The notes: generated by a model from the sequence alone, not told the origin. A stretch of DNA of 64,000 nucleotides from Aporrectodea caliginosa (GCA_020284085.1 JACEVL010000282.1:1-64000); one strand, 5' to 3'. Numbered from the stretch's first letter, positions 1 through 12,324 are shown. Program-made: numbers and translations.

Positions 1-394
1 GAGCATGATAAATGGTCGGCCACCTGTTTTATATTACACCATTACATTATACTACCTAGACAAATAAATGTCTCTTTAACAATGGAGCCTTACAACATAA
101 TCACAAGTGCTTTTCAGTTTTTCAACGACACACATGGCTACTGGCCACCAGTAGGGGTTGGTCACCGTCAAGCCCCAAGGGCTTCAAGAGCAGTCAGTCA
201 GAGATTCCCAGCATCTGTTGATATCCCACAGGATGCCGGTCAGTCCAGACTAAGCCTAAACAAAGCTGTCTGTGATAAACAAAGCTCAGACAAAGCTCCA
301 CCGTTGCTTTAATTAAAGCAACCTATTTTCACAAAAAAACAAATATGCTCACAATCATCTCTGGATGACATAAATCCTATACTTACAAAACATC

Positions 395-482
395 TTATGT
401 AATGTAATGTAATTAGTAATTTATATAGCGCCGCTCACAGCCGTGGCCATTCAGTAGCGCTCCCAGTGCGAAAACCCCGAGA
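395..482 (-). mobile_element. LINE/SINE 3' tail fragment
   Basis: Read on the minus strand this ends in an AGCGCT...GCGCTATATAAATT tail followed by an ATTAC-rich stretch. The same terminal block recurs about a dozen times in the window at the ends of LINE and SINE copies. It resembles the GCGCTATATAAAT ends of CR1/L2-clade retroposons. Only the tail is recognisable. Confidence 0.55.
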
Positions 483-644
483 CAAGAAATAAGTAGCGAG
501 AGAGAGAGAGATGAAGACAATGATCCAGAAGGGAAAGTCTCATGCAAAGTGAAGGGAAGCGCATTCCATAAATAGGGCCCAATGATGGCAAAGGATCAAG
601 TTTGAGCAATCTTATAAGGATTCTTTTTTATTTCAACATAGTTT

Positions 645-850
645 ACTATAACTTTGCTCTGCCTCTAGCGGGCAGCTTTTGGTACCTCATGGTAGAACCT
701 CAACCTGTCAGCGTAGTGCTTTCTCAGTTGTAGGTCCTTCTATCTGGAATGGTCTTCCGTTGGAGATACGCCTGTTACCTAGGGATGATTCATCTGCCTT
801 CTTGAAGGGATGCTATATAAATTCTTGAAATTAATTAATTAATTAATTAC
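645..850 (+). mobile_element. 5'-truncated CR1/L2-like LINE 3' end
   Basis: The plus strand can be read as a degraded C-terminus of a non-LTR reverse-transcriptase ORF, with the typical SVVGPSIWNGLPLEIRLLP-type motif. A GCTATATAAATTC tail and an (ATTA)n run follow. The motif order matches CR1/L2-type ORF2 ends. 5' truncation is usual for such copies. Confidence 0.65.
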
Positions 851-872
851 ATATAAATAACTTTAGAATAAC

Positions 873-1343
873 TAGGGCTGGTACTGATTACAATAATTTT
901 AATCAATTAATCTCCAATATTTAACCAAGATTAATCGATTAAATTCGATTAATTTGGTCCATATTACATAAAGCGTTTAAAACTGTTTCGACTGTATACA
1001 TTGCAAAAATCCTTCAATCATTCGACATGTTAAAGTTCAAATTGTCAAACTGATAAATGTAGTCAATAGTAACTACCTTCTATTTACAATAATCTTCAAT
1101 AATTTCGCCATATTCGACTTTTCCCTCAGCATTTACCTTAAATGCAAAATGATCGCTTAATTTTCCACTCAGATGTTTCACATTATTACTGTTCGCCATA
1201 TTGTTTATTCCGCAAAAATAGGTCGGTTGATGTAATAAAATAAGTTGGAAAATTAATCGAAAACTAATCGAACAAGCCAAAATTAATCTATTAAAATTTT
1301 TAACGATTAATTGATTAATTAAACGTTAAAATACGCAGCCCTA
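873..1343. mobile_element. hAT-type nonautonomous element, 471 bp
   Basis: The element is bounded by an exact 8-bp duplication, agaataac, at 865-872 and 1344-1351. It has imperfect terminal inverted repeats (TAGGGCTG...CAGCCCTA). The inside of both ends is dense in AATCGATTAA-like words. An 8-bp duplication is diagnostic of the hAT superfamily. A short minus-strand ORF inside may be the remnant of a transposase zinc finger. Confidence 0.85.
1080..1199 (-). pseudogene. possible BED-finger remnant of a hAT transposase
   Basis: This is a 39-residue ORF inside the hAT element, starting MANSNNVKHLSG and ending EDYCK. The SxxxxHFxxKxxxEGKVEY pattern recalls the N-terminal half of BED zinc fingers (W/HF followed by a G-K turn). 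The CxxC/HxxxH metal ligands are not complete. It could be the N-terminal stub of an internally deleted transposase. Chance resemblance is possible. Confidence 0.3.
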
Positions 1344-1974
1344 AGAATAACATATTTACATTACAGTGTAAAATTTTAAATGCTGATGTCCAGCAGTTTT
1401 ATATAGTGCTCACTAAGAGTTCACTGACAAATGGGCAATACGAGTATGAGTCCAGTAACAGAAATGATCACAAGGAATTAGAGAAACAGCTCACATACGA
1501 ATGAATAGAATCACGAGATTGTGCAGGATGAGCAATATGAACTCACTTCGTACGTTATGTAAATTAATCTGGAAATGATCTGTAACAGCGTGACCAGTAT
1601 ATATTATCATTAAGCAAATGACAGAAATGTCTGGCTTAGAGACACAGCATCAAAGTGAAAGGGCACCACAACTTCAAAGGATGTCTGACTTATTTTAAAC
1701 ACACCTTTCATGATTCAAAAGTGGGTTAACAGCATGTCAAACAGTGATGAAAATAGATACAACTCAGCATTTCCTCCTCACAACATAACCATGCGTTACT
1801 CAAAGTTTCATGATTAATAATAAATCTGCAGTTACACAATTACATCACTGAGGGATATTGATAAGAAACTAAACCCACCCAATTACGAAAGACAAAATGA
1901 TAATGCGTGATCATGTGCCCATGGTACAGTTAATGCACAGGAAAGAGCATAGGAAGATATCTGATGGATATCAC

Positions 1975-2231
1975 GACCATCGACGTATATTGGGTGGACA
2001 CAGCATAGCACAGCTAAAGTTGTAAAGTGAAGCTTCCGCCTGCTGAACTTTCTGCCATGCATGACGTCAGGCAGAGCTCATTAACATAATAGGTTCTGTG
2101 TCCATCCAATCAACGACCTCATATAAATAACGCATCCAATAAACGGCGATGCTGTGACGTCATGTTTGGCAAATGGCTAGGCTTCAGTTTAAATCTGTTA
2201 TGCTGTGTACACCCAATATACGTCGATGGTC
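1975..2231. mobile_element. TIR element (MITE) of 257 bp
   Basis: GACCATCGACGTATATTGGG at the left is matched by its reverse complement at 2212-2231. The pairing continues through ACACAGCATA with one base different, about 32 bp in all. The interior is 190 bp with two TGACGTCA-type sites. No convincing target duplication was found, so the superfamily is not assigned. Confidence 0.7.
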
Positions 2232-2353
2232 ACGACAATCGTGAACAAGCTGGTGCCCTGCTCTTCGCTTTGAAGCCAAGATCTTCTCTGCCCGTGTGAT
2301 CTGACAGCCCATACAGGTTTAATCATTTTCCCCTTCATACTTGACTGTCACTT

Positions 2354-2425
2354 TTTCATTCATTCATAAATTTATATAGCGCCCCTTCAAGAGGGCTACT
2401 CAGAGGCGCTCCCGACTCCAGCACG
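2354..2425 (-). mobile_element. LINE/SINE 3' tail fragment
   Basis: On the minus strand this reads GGGAGCGCCTCTGAGTAGCC, then GGGGCGCTATATAAATTTAT, then (GAAT)n. It is the shared 3' tail of the LINE and SINE copies in this window, without the upstream body. Confidence 0.6.
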
Positions 2426-2575
2426 GCCAAAAAGAAGTGGTGGCAGGGTCAAGCTGCGAACGGTTTGTCTGGTACCAATCTACTACATCCCCAAACCATA
2501 CTCTGCTAATGATTCCTCCCATCAGTGTGCTTTTGAGCAGCACTATAGCGAAATCCAGATTACTTTCCCAATACA

Positions 2576-2577
<2 letters not shown>

Positions 2578-2628
<51 letters not shown>

Positions 2629-2645
2629 AATCATCATCATCGTCG

Positions 2646-2683
<38 letters not shown>
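2578..2683 (+). repeat. (CAT)n microsatellite
   Basis: About 105 bp of CAT/ATC trinucleotide with one AAT and a few CGT interruptions. The polyhistidine ORF over it is a by-product of the repeat. Confidence 0.95.
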
Positions 2684-2684
<1 letters not shown>

Positions 2685-3247
2685 GTTCCTGACGCCAGCC
2701 ATTAGGTGGCGATGGGTACGAATAAATGATTTATATTTTCCCGTTCATTTGTACAGTCCATTGCTCCCCTAAGTAGTGTTAATAGTTCAAGTGATGTTAT
2801 GTAGGCCTATATGGTATCTATCCAAAATTATACAGAGATGAATTCATTCATTTGTCAAGTCCACTGCTCCCCTTAGTGTTAGTCCAAGTGATGTTATGTC
2901 CTCATTTATATTATCTATCCAATATTATGCAGCTCTAGTGAATTCGTACCATAATATTGCTTAGGTATTGGCCCTATATTCAAACATAAACAAAAATATG
3001 ACACACTGCTGATAATTGACGGCATACCAATTCAGAGAGACACATTAAACAACCTAGCCTAACAAGGGAATGCTCTCTATCACTCGAGGTATTAATAGAG
3101 ACAAAAATTAACGTATGGCATGATCAACGTCCACATCCTAAATAATTATTATGAACATAGGAATATTACTGTTGGAAGATTGAATGACTCAAGGGAAAAA
3201 ATTGCATTCTGTTGGCAGCTGCAAAATAGGATTAAAGTCCTCTAGAC

Positions 3248-3620
3248 CAGCACTTCCCAAACTTTTCAATGTCACGGACCAGCAGGAATTTACTTTTCAG
3301 TGTCATGACCCAACATGCATTTTTCCACTGTAGGAGGACCTGTGACAAATTAATTAATTAATTATTTATTTTTTTGTTTCAATCACCTATATATTCGTCA
3401 AAATGTATTAAAATTGATTTAAATGCTTGTTCAGCCAATTCTATGACTCTACTGCCCTTTAAATGATAGCCTAATAGGTGTTTTTATGACTTTTAAAAAT
3501 ATAATAGCCAATTCTTGATTCCAAGACAATTTGACCAGTTTCTTCACTTAATTGGCGGACCGGCAACTGAGGACTCGCGGACCGGCACCGGTCCGCAGAC
3601 CACTACTTTGGGAAGCACTG
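3248..3620. mobile_element. hAT-type MITE, 373 bp
   Basis: Terminal inverted repeats CAGCACTTCCCAAA / TTTGGGAAGCACTG are flanked by a perfect 8-bp duplication, ctctagac, at 3240-3247 and 3621-3628. CAG...CTG ends with an 8-bp duplication are the hAT signature. No transposase ORF is present. Confidence 0.92.
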
Positions 3621-4822
3621 CTCTAGACTATCAGAGCATATCTGACAAGTCTTCACAAGATTTCAGGAAAATAACCATCCAAAAATCAACAGCATATTAT
3701 TAGTTTGAATCATAATGTCCTTTATGTTAAAAAGGTTATCTTCAAATTTGTATAAACAGAATGATTGACACACCGACAATACCCAAAAACAACACACAAA
3801 GAGACTATATGTTTGTTTAATGGTGACCATTCTTATGGTTGATGTGAGGTATTGTCATACAAGATGCAACAATGAAGGTGATGGATTTCACTATATTGAT
3901 GAATTCTTCAAAGTAACAGTTACCCACTGAATTAATCAGAAAGAAAAGAACCAAGAAAATAAATGAAATGTTTAAGCAAGACACAAGTGAAGAGTTCAAA
4001 ATGAAAAAGAATTTAGAATACAGGAGTTATACCTGCATGATAGGTTAAAACTAGAAAATCTACAGTCAAGAAAATTAGAACACAAGATTTCAACTGAAAA
4101 TAATTTAAGATAGAGCAGGTTCAAGAAACAAATTTAGGCCATACTGAAATGGGGAAAAAGATGTAGGATATGGAATTGAAAATGTAAAAAGATTTGGGTA
4201 CATGAAATATAATAGGAAGTTTAGAACAGACTTGTTGACAGATGCAAAGAATGCTGGGATTTTAATGATTGGTGGTTCAACAAAACCTAGCAGCACTATA
4301 AATTTCCCCTGCAATTAAAATCTTGTTCATATAGACTTATAGCGTACTTCCTTCCTCCATGGTCTACCTGCATGCCTGTCTGTCTGCCTGTATGTCGCTG
4401 TTATCTGGCCAAGTTTACATGGCTGGCCCTCACTATGCCTGTCAGTCTGTGTATTTTTAAGCGGTCTTTGTTTTCATCAGTCAATTACGAGAACTGACCA
4501 ATTAACCATTGTTACGTTTCGTTTTTAGCTGGCAAAAGTCTGAACAAGTTTAAAAGATAATGCACTGTTTTGGTTTCAACAGGCATTTTTTGTTTCGATT
4601 GCAGTCAAAGTTTTCTAACCAGAGAAAGAGAAAGTATTTAGAAAGTAGGGTTATATGATTATATCATATTACGGATGAAACTATCAACAATCCTGCTATT
4701 AAATATTAAACTACTTGCAAGAGCTAAGTATATCAATAGATGTCAAATTTGTAATCATGGCTTCCAAGATCTTAACACAACTGCAGATCTCGTACAAATG
4801 TTTACTTGTACTAAGCAACCTA

Positions 4823-5040
<218 letters not shown>

Positions 5041-5415
5041 GTGAAGTTCAAGTCAACATCAAACAACCACTGGCATGTCTAAGGTGTTAAGTGGCCAGCA
5101 TTGGACACCTTTGTCATGGGGAAATGCTCCACAAAAGTGGAAATACTCCGTTAAAATGTTTCCCATGGCTACTAATTAAAACTACACTCATAATTGCTTA
5201 CGATAGATACTCATCTGTAATTATCTTGTACAGTGCACATAGCTATTCTACATGCAAAACATTGTTGACTGTTATTGGCATGACACTGGTGGCATCTAAA
5301 GCATTTGGATGGGTGACCATACACGGAATACCATGTGCCAACTCATTCCTCCATTCTTTGGGTTATAAAAAAAGTACTATCATGAGGTTAAACGTGGTCC
5401 TGGCGTCAAGTTGTT

Positions 5416-6029
5416 TCAAAGGTGCTTTAGATGAGCTTCTACTGTGCTTTCGAGGAACTTATAAGGTGCTTTCGAGGAACTTATAAGGTGCTTTGAGGAG
5501 CTTCTAAGGTGCCTTTGAGGAGCTTCTAAGGTGCCTTCGAGGAGCTTATAAGGTGCTTTGAGGAGCTTCTAAGGTGCTTTCGAGGAGCTTCTAAGGTGCT
5601 TTCGAGGAACTTATAAGGTGTTTTGAGGAGCTTCTAAGGTGCCTTCGAGGAGCTTATAAGGTGCTTTCGAGGAACTTATAAGGTGCTTTGAGGAGCTTAT
5701 AAGGTGCTTTGAGGAGCTTCTAAGGTGCCTTCGAGGAGCTTATAAGGTGCTTTGAGGAGCTTCTAAGGTGCTTTCGAGGAGCTTCTAAGGTGCTTTCGAG
5801 GAACTTATAAGGTGCTTTGAGGAGCTTCTAAGGTGCTTTCGAGGAACTTATAAGGTGCTTTGAGGAGCTTCTAAGGTGCTTTCGAGGAGCTTCTAAGGTG
5901 CTTTCGAGGAGCTCATAAGGTGCTTTCGAGGAGCTTATAAGGTGCTTTCGAGGAACTTATAAGGTGCTTTCGAGGACCATATAGGATGCTTTCGAGGAGC
6001 TTATAAGGTGATTTGAGCAGCTTCTGGAG
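5416..6029 (+). repeat. 21-23-bp minisatellite
   Basis: About 27 degenerate tandem copies of a unit like GGTGCTTTCGAGGAGCTTCTAA. Variants with TTATAA or without the TCG recur in an irregular order. That suggests higher-order duplication of 2-4 unit blocks rather than uniform expansion. No protein role is supported. Confidence 0.93.
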
Positions 6030-6837
6030 CATTATCAAATGCATTCTCTTAAGACATGGCACCAGCTTGTCAACTGTTTCCACAGGCAGTAAGTTGAAGA
6101 CTTTATAAGCACGCCCACACACACTGCACCATGCAACATCATTAATCATTAAGATGATCAATGACAATTATGACACAGGTAAACACAATCAATCATAAAG
6201 GTCCTGCATTAGCAGAAACTAGTCTCATATATAAATTTATATAATCGGTCAAAATGTAAGCTCTAACAATATCAGAAGATTCTTATCATCAATTGTAGAT
6301 CAAACATGAGCTGAACTCCTTAGCTAGATGAAACTGATAAACCTAGCGGAATTAGCAAAACAAACTCTACGATCAGATCAGCATCATATCTTGCACTCTG
6401 TATCTCCCTTTTCATCAGTATCCAACACTTAAGGCCTTTCGCAATTAGCCCACACTCTAAGAGTAATGTCTGAAGACAGACACAATGTCGCCTAAAGCTC
6501 TTAGATATAAATTGCCATGCTATATAGCACAGTGTCCAAGGCTTATAGTTGTCACAGGCATTCTACTGTGGCCTTTTAAATGATACAGAAATGTCTGGCA
6601 GTAAGAGATGTCGCTGCAAGTGTTTTAGAAAATTTTATTCATGCCTGCCCTTACTGAAATGAGATAAACACACATACACCCAATAACATGTACTTAGATC
6701 CTTTAAGCCTTAAGGCTAAGCCCTGGTATACTCCCATTAAATATGTGCCATCAGCTTTGGCTGTGAATCAGGGTTCCAGCTTTGAAGGATCCACTTCAAG
6801 CATTGGTTGTTAAACAGCCTCACAACTGTGGAAGGTC
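6030..6837. other. unique sequence, nothing recognised
   Basis: AT-moderate sequence with no exon-like ORF, inverted repeat or retroposon tail that I can recognise. Confidence 0.4.
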
Positions 6838-7222
6838 CACCTTAGGTAGAGGGGTTCCATCTTAAGTGGAATGGTTGCCATCTCAAGTAGAAGGGTTACC
6901 ATCTTAAGTGGAATGGTTGCCATATCGAGTAGAAGGGTTACCATCTCAAGTGGAAGGGGTATCATCTCAAGTGGAAGTGTCACCATCTCAAGTGGAAGGG
7001 TTACCATTTAAATTTGAAGGTTGCCATCTCACGTGGAAGTGTCACCATCTCAAGTGGAAGGGTTATCATCTCAAGTGGAAGGTTTACCATCTCAAGTGGA
7101 ATTGTCACCACCTCAAGTGGAAGGGTTATCATCTCAAGTGGAAGGTTTACCATCTCAAGTGGAATTGTCACCACCTCAAGTGGAAGGGTTACCATCTCAA
7201 GTGGAATGGTTACTACCCCAAG
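6838..7222 (+). repeat. 21-bp minisatellite
   Basis: About 18 copies of a 21-bp unit of the form ACCATCTCAAGTGGAAGGGTT. A 42-63-bp higher-order pattern appears in the second half, where GGAATTGTCACCACC variants repeat. Because 21 is a multiple of 3, all six frames stay open and produce repetitive ORFs. These look like a by-product. Confidence 0.93.
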
Positions 7223-7667
7223 TACCCAACAATAAGGAAACACTTGGTCTGGATTTTGTTTCTCTCATAGTTCAATCCAATTGCTATGCTTTGATGTTTT
7301 CTGTGATCCTGTGACATACCCTGCACAGGCCCTGGACCCTTTTGTGGCTCCTGTTTAAAGCCGACACTAATGCTATATGACAGGCATTTCCCTTTCTCTC
7401 ACTGTGGTCCGCAACTTCAAATTTCTAGTCACACGAAACCATCTATCGATGATAACCTTCCGGATCCTATTCAATCTAATTTCTACAGTGCTGCTGCAAC
7501 CCCATATTACATGTATATAAAACATCAATATTGGCTCCTGCTGATTAACAAAATTAACATAAAAAAAATCAAGTACAGTAGAATGATCCAACACGGAAGG
7601 GTAAACATTCTGCTGGGCAAAAAATAGAAACAGAACACTAAGCCAAAGCAAGAGGTGGTCACATTAT

Positions 7668-7894
7668 TTTCCTAGACTCGGCATATGAGGGTGGGTGGCC
7701 AGTCCTCTCCCTCGCCGGCCAATCTTCTTACAGACTGTGATTGGTCAATGTCTTCGTGTTATAGCTGAATTCACTGAGGGTTATTAGCTTTGGAAGAGAA
7801 ATTTTGAAATATCTATCAGCCCTGGTATTGATTTGAATGCCTGACTTCAAGGCTAACAGTTCAGCACCCTAACTATTAAGCTATCACACAGCCC
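7668..7894 (-). mobile_element. tRNA-derived SINE (family B)
   Basis: On the minus strand the copy begins GGGCTGTGTGATAGCTTAAT with an A-box-like region. It passes through a degraded B box (GCATTCAAATCAATACC) and continues into a body shared with the copy at 10215-10505. The match is clear but diverged. Confidence 0.6.
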
Positions 7895-9129
7895 AGGTGA
7901 GAACTATTAAAACTAACAGCAGTAGAGGCGTATATGAGTATCGCCCATATATATAAGATAGGACTTCATTGAGTACTGGTACACAATATATAATATCAGT
8001 AACAGATGGTTGAAATGGGTCAACAAGCCAACTTCTGAAAGCTGTTGGTGGGACACTTCAGTCAAGTCTCTCTCCCAAAACAAACAAGAAAAGCTAGACA
8101 ACATAGGACTTCAGGACTTCTCCATGGTTTCCCCTTCCTAACAAAGATGACTGTAATTTCATATCCAGAGTACTATATCAAAATATATATTGATTCTCTT
8201 CCCTCACTAATAGTCCAACATGTATACGTATAACATACCTATAGTTTTAATTTTATCTAAACATTGCATTAATCTAATTTTCAAACATCCAACAAGACCT
8301 TAGTTCATCAATGCATAAGTTGCGTACTAGTCAGCTTATTTTTAATAAACGAAAATTGATTGAAAATTGATTGAATAGTTAACATATTAGTCAAACTAAC
8401 TATTAAACGACAATACAAATAAATAAGACCAGACAAAGACATAGCAGGTTATTCACTCTTCTCTACAATACTACTGTCAACTTCGCCTCCACAACAACAC
8501 CAACATATTTGTCCTCCTTAGTAAAAGGCACAAAAGAAAATTCAGCCAAGCCTTTAACACAATCCATGCATGCCCAGTCTTATATTATTCATCATGACCA
8601 CTGTCCATATAAATTCACAGCTTTAGGCTACTAGAATGTGGCCAAATAAACTTAAACCGCGTGACTGCATATTCTTTTTTGCTTGTACTGTACGCAACAC
8701 AAAGAAGTACGGGCACAATTCGTCAGAAGACCCAATCGGCGATTCTCTGAAATTGTAATAGGGCCACATGCTGGTCGGCCCTCATGATTCCCTCCCTTCA
8801 GGCCTTCACCTTTGTAAGCAAAAAATTTGGTTGTCACACGCCTCTACTGCTGTTGCAGAGAAGTGCCTTTAATAGTTTTTTAAAAGGTGCTATATGCCTA
8901 GTTATAATCACAAGTCCAGAGAATTTTATTAAACCTGCATCAGCATTAAATGTCATAGTGATTTTGTAAGATCTTAGAAAGTGCTATTGGTGTGTAAACA
9001 CTAAACATACACATACCCTTATACAAAGTGTTGGAAGTCAAGTGTTTATACACATGTGAGTATATAAATACTAAATGAGCTGCACCATATTTATCACTAG
9101 TTAGGGGATTACCACAAAGCACACGCAAC
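7895..9129. other. unique sequence, nothing recognised
   Basis: AT-rich presumed intron. Short ORFs are present but none shows family motifs or paired splice sites. Confidence 0.4.
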
Positions 9130-9290
9130 CTCTTAGTATGTATGCATGTCAGTATGAATGTGTGTATACATGTATGTATGTAGGCACGTATGTATGTAAT
9201 GTACGAATGTATGTATGTGTATGCATGTATGCAATATAAGTATGTATGTATGTATGTGCATGTAACATATGTATGTATGCATGTATGTCG
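9130..9290 (+). repeat. degenerate (GTAT)n microsatellite
   Basis: ATGT/GTAT tetranucleotide with many substitutions, adjacent to the retroposon 3' end that follows. Confidence 0.85.
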
Positions 9291-9344
9291 GCGATTCGAT
9301 AGGTGGCGCTCCGGCGTGTAAACACCAACCTAGCGCTGGCTCGA

Positions 9345-9570
9345 TATTTTCTATCTTTATATCCTATTTGGCCGCGCTTAGGTTGGGAGCGCCTCTGAGT
9401 AGTTCCCTTGAAGAGGCGCTATACAAATTCTAGTAATGAATGAATGAATGAATGAATGTATGCATGTATATATGTACGCATGTATAGATAGGTACGTATG
9501 TATGCATGCATGTATGTGTGTGTGTGTTTGTATGTATGTATGTATGTATGGGTACTTATGCAACATGACA
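9345..9570 (+). mobile_element. LINE 3' end with (GAAT)n then (GTAT)n tail
   Basis: TATTTGGCCGCGCTTAGGTT, then GGGAGCGCCTCTGAGTAG, then GAAGAGGCGCTATACAAATT, then (GAAT)n. The same block ends the CR1/L2-like copy at 47900-48250, so this is the 3' tip of the same family with a degenerate GTAT repeat grown from its tail. Confidence 0.75.
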
Positions 9571-9659
9571 CTTAATATGGCACACTTCAAGTACCTCACA
9601 AAAGTACTCAATCTAAAACTTCCCAAGTGATCTGAACAATCAAATTACTATTTTTTTTA

Positions 9660-9832
9660 CATTCATTAAGTGCCACTATCTAATGACCAAGCATCAATCG
9701 ATAGTGCTGAGCAGTTGCGAGTGGACGACTTGCTCAAGGTCTGTACACGGTAACCGGCACAGGGGAGGCTCAAACCCACAGTCTCTGAGTTACAAGGACA
9801 GCGCTCAAACCAATTGGGTACCATGCCCCAAT
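9660..9832 (-). mobile_element. tRNA-derived SINE (family C)
   Basis: The minus strand reads TGGGGCATGGTACCCAATTG, then GTGGGTTTGAGCCTCCCC (B-box region). A body with GAGCAAGTCGTCCACTCGCA and a terminal GTGGCACTTAAT follows. The copy at 39950-40190 has the same order, so it is a dispersed family. Confidence 0.65.
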
Positions 9833-9884
9833 AAAGCAAATGGGTTATTTCCACTTCTTGCTTCTTCTACTACCTCATTCAGAT

Positions 9885-10026
9885 GACAGAAATTGTCAGT
9901 TTCATTATTCAGAAAGAAATTATTTCAACGCTACTGCAGAGTTTTTGCATTCATAGACAGAAATTGTCAGTTTCATTATTCAGAAAGAAATTATTTCAAC
10001 ACTACTACAGAGTTTTCGCATTCGTA
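9885..10026 (+). repeat. 71-bp tandem duplication
   Basis: Two adjacent copies (9885-9955 and 9956-10026) of a 71-bp unit beginning GACAGAAATTGTCAGTTTCA, differing at a handful of sites. The copies are young enough to align by eye. Confidence 0.9.
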
Positions 10027-10214
10027 GAAAAGAGGTGTGCAAAAGATACATTTGAAGATATACGACCTCTCTTTAGCCTAGTTCTCTCTACACGAGCATA
10101 ATAAATTATAATCCTACATCCTGGAGCAGACACGTTAATGGTTAGCAATGAAGGGGCATAAACACAGACAGGTGCGCATTAATATCATATACCAACTGTT
10201 GGACATTTAATTAA

Positions 10215-10505
10215 AGAGAAGAAGAGCCGTCTTCTTTAAGCTATAGTAGCCCTGAGGCAGCTATGGGTATGAAGTGTTGTCAGCTTCATTTTCTTAGCCT
10301 CAGCATACGAGAGAAGGTGGCCAGTCCTCTCCCTCGCTGTCTCATCTTCCCATTGACAGTGTACTCTTTATACAGCTGAGTTGGCTAGGGGCACAGGTGG
10401 TGCAGAAATCTCAAACTAAATTTCTGCCCTGGTGGGGATTTGAACACCCGACCTCTAGATTGACAGTTCAGCACACTAAACACTACACAATCGAGCACGG
10501 CCCCA
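10215..10505 (-). mobile_element. tRNA-derived SINE (family B)
   Basis: On the minus strand GGGGCCGTGCTCGATTGTGT leads into a recognisable B box, GTGTTCAAATCCCCACCAGG. The motif GGGCAGAAATTTAGTTTGAG then recurs, in related form, at 18570 and 19780. The copy is nearly full length and ends in CT-rich sequence. Confidence 0.7.
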
Positions 10506-10723
10506 TTTTACTAAAACAGCCAGAAGAATGATCCTGAAATGCAATATTTATGGATGATATTGTAAGACTCCTTATCACTGTTTTTCAGCGATCCAGTGAA
10601 TTTCAAGGACACTCGAGATTCATCCAAACTGGGTGGATCATTTGTTTATGAAATGTTTAAGTTAAAAACAACTGTTAGCTGCAGCACCCTTAAATAGCAT
10701 AACTGTAATGCATGGTCTTACTT

Positions 10724-11003
10724 ACGTACCTACCTACCAACCTACCAACCAACCAACCAACCAACCAACCAACCAACCTACCTACCTACCTACCTACCAA
10801 CCTACCTACCAACCAACCAACCAACCAACCAACCAACCAACCAACCAACCAACCTACCTACCAACCTACCAACCAACCAACCAACCTACCTACCTACCTA
10901 CCAACCAACCAACCAACCAACCAACCTACCTACCTACCTACTAACCTACCAACCTACCTACCAACCAACCAACCTACCTACCTACCTACCTACCTACCTA
11001 CTG
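10724..11003 (+). repeat. (CCAA)n/(CCTA)n tetranucleotide array
   Basis: About 280 bp of interleaved CCAA and CCTA tetramers. It abuts the left end of the Harbinger-type element. GTAGGTAGGTAG also occurs just inside that element, so exchange between the two is possible. Confidence 0.95.
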
Positions 11004-11007
11004 CTAA

Positions 11008-11910
11008 GGCCAAAAAAAAATAATGGTGTGTTTCCGGTAACAGAGTTAAAAAAAACTGGGTAGGTAGGTAGGAAAATAATTTTATTTTGTTAAAATAATT
11101 TTATGCAGTGATTTCCGAAAATTAAGCCACTGCCCATTTATGCACAGCGGTACATGCTGTACCAAAGTATGTATTTTCTATGCGAGTATTAAAAATGCCT
11201 ATTTGCAGAATGTACCTACAAACTGCTGTAGAATACAATCTTATTTATTTCATTTTGTTGACATCGTTTTTCTTGCAAGGTGAATGGAAGGGGCAGGTGT
11301 TGCTAACTGTTTGCTAAGGAAGGCGGTTGCTAAAGGGGCCAAGTCTGACTTTGAAACTGGTTGCTAATGAGGCCGACACAGAGGCTGCTTGCTTCAAAGC
11401 TTCGTTGTTAAGAAGGCTGGTTGCTATGAAAGTAGAATGCTACGGAGGTTGTTAAGTAGGCTGATTGCTAAGGAGGCTTTACTTTTATAATGGCACTTAC
11501 GATAAAAGGTATTTCTGGTATAATGAATATGGTGGTCAGATTTGTGAAATAACCCTGTCAAATTACCGTGAGAAAATCCACCACTTTCGGGTCTATTACC
11601 TTCCTCTCCCAAACTCCACACTTTAGCCCTTTTATTGTTGTAGTTTACGGCACCATTATTTCCATTGAAAGACCGCTAGTTTCCGAACGTCTCTGCTTTA
11701 GTGAATGCACCTATAATGTCGCGATTCCGCATCTCCGGCATGCAAAGGCTTAATGTATGTGAAGTAAAAAAAAATTATTTTTTAAAATTTAAAAAAAAAT
11801 TTTCTAAAAAAATTTTCCGTAAAAAAAAATTTTTTTTTAAATTTTCCGAGTCGCGGCAAAAAAGTGAGTCGGTCGCGTTACCGGAAACACACCATTATTT
11901 TGTTTTGGCC
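11008..11910. mobile_element. PIF/Harbinger-type MITE, 903 bp
   Basis: Near-perfect terminal inverted repeats of about 35 bp begin GGCCAAAA and continue through ATAATGGTGTGTTTCCGGTAAC. The flanks carry a TAA duplication (11005-11007 and 11911-11913). A 3-bp TWA duplication with GGC-type ends is the PIF/Harbinger signature. The interior shows a GTTGCTAA-rich segment and an A/T homopolymer region, with no transposase ORF. Confidence 0.88.
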
Positions 11911-12324
11911 TAATTAAATGCTTGGTTGTATTTTGAAATGTGATCAAATCGATGGTCATAAGTTTTTAACTTGTCAGTTAGGTCATGCATTTGCAACCTG
12001 AAGGAGCGTTAACCTATTTTCGGACTTGTCACTCTGTGATCTGCCCCACCTGTAGGATTTTACCTGGTGAAAGCACAAAAGCCACACTGTTTCAATAGCT
12101 CAGATGCTGGATTTCATTTGCAAACAATTATGAATAGGACAACTTCACCTTTTTGTATAAGGTTGTTTTTATTGGAAGACATTTGATACTGCTTTTTGCA
12201 GCTCTAGCTCACTTTTAAGTATTTCTGTCATCCTTCTCCAATATTCATTCACGTTTGATATTACACACAGGAAAAGCACAGCCACATGTTAAAACACAAG
12301 GGCTGATACGATTACCTTACGAAG

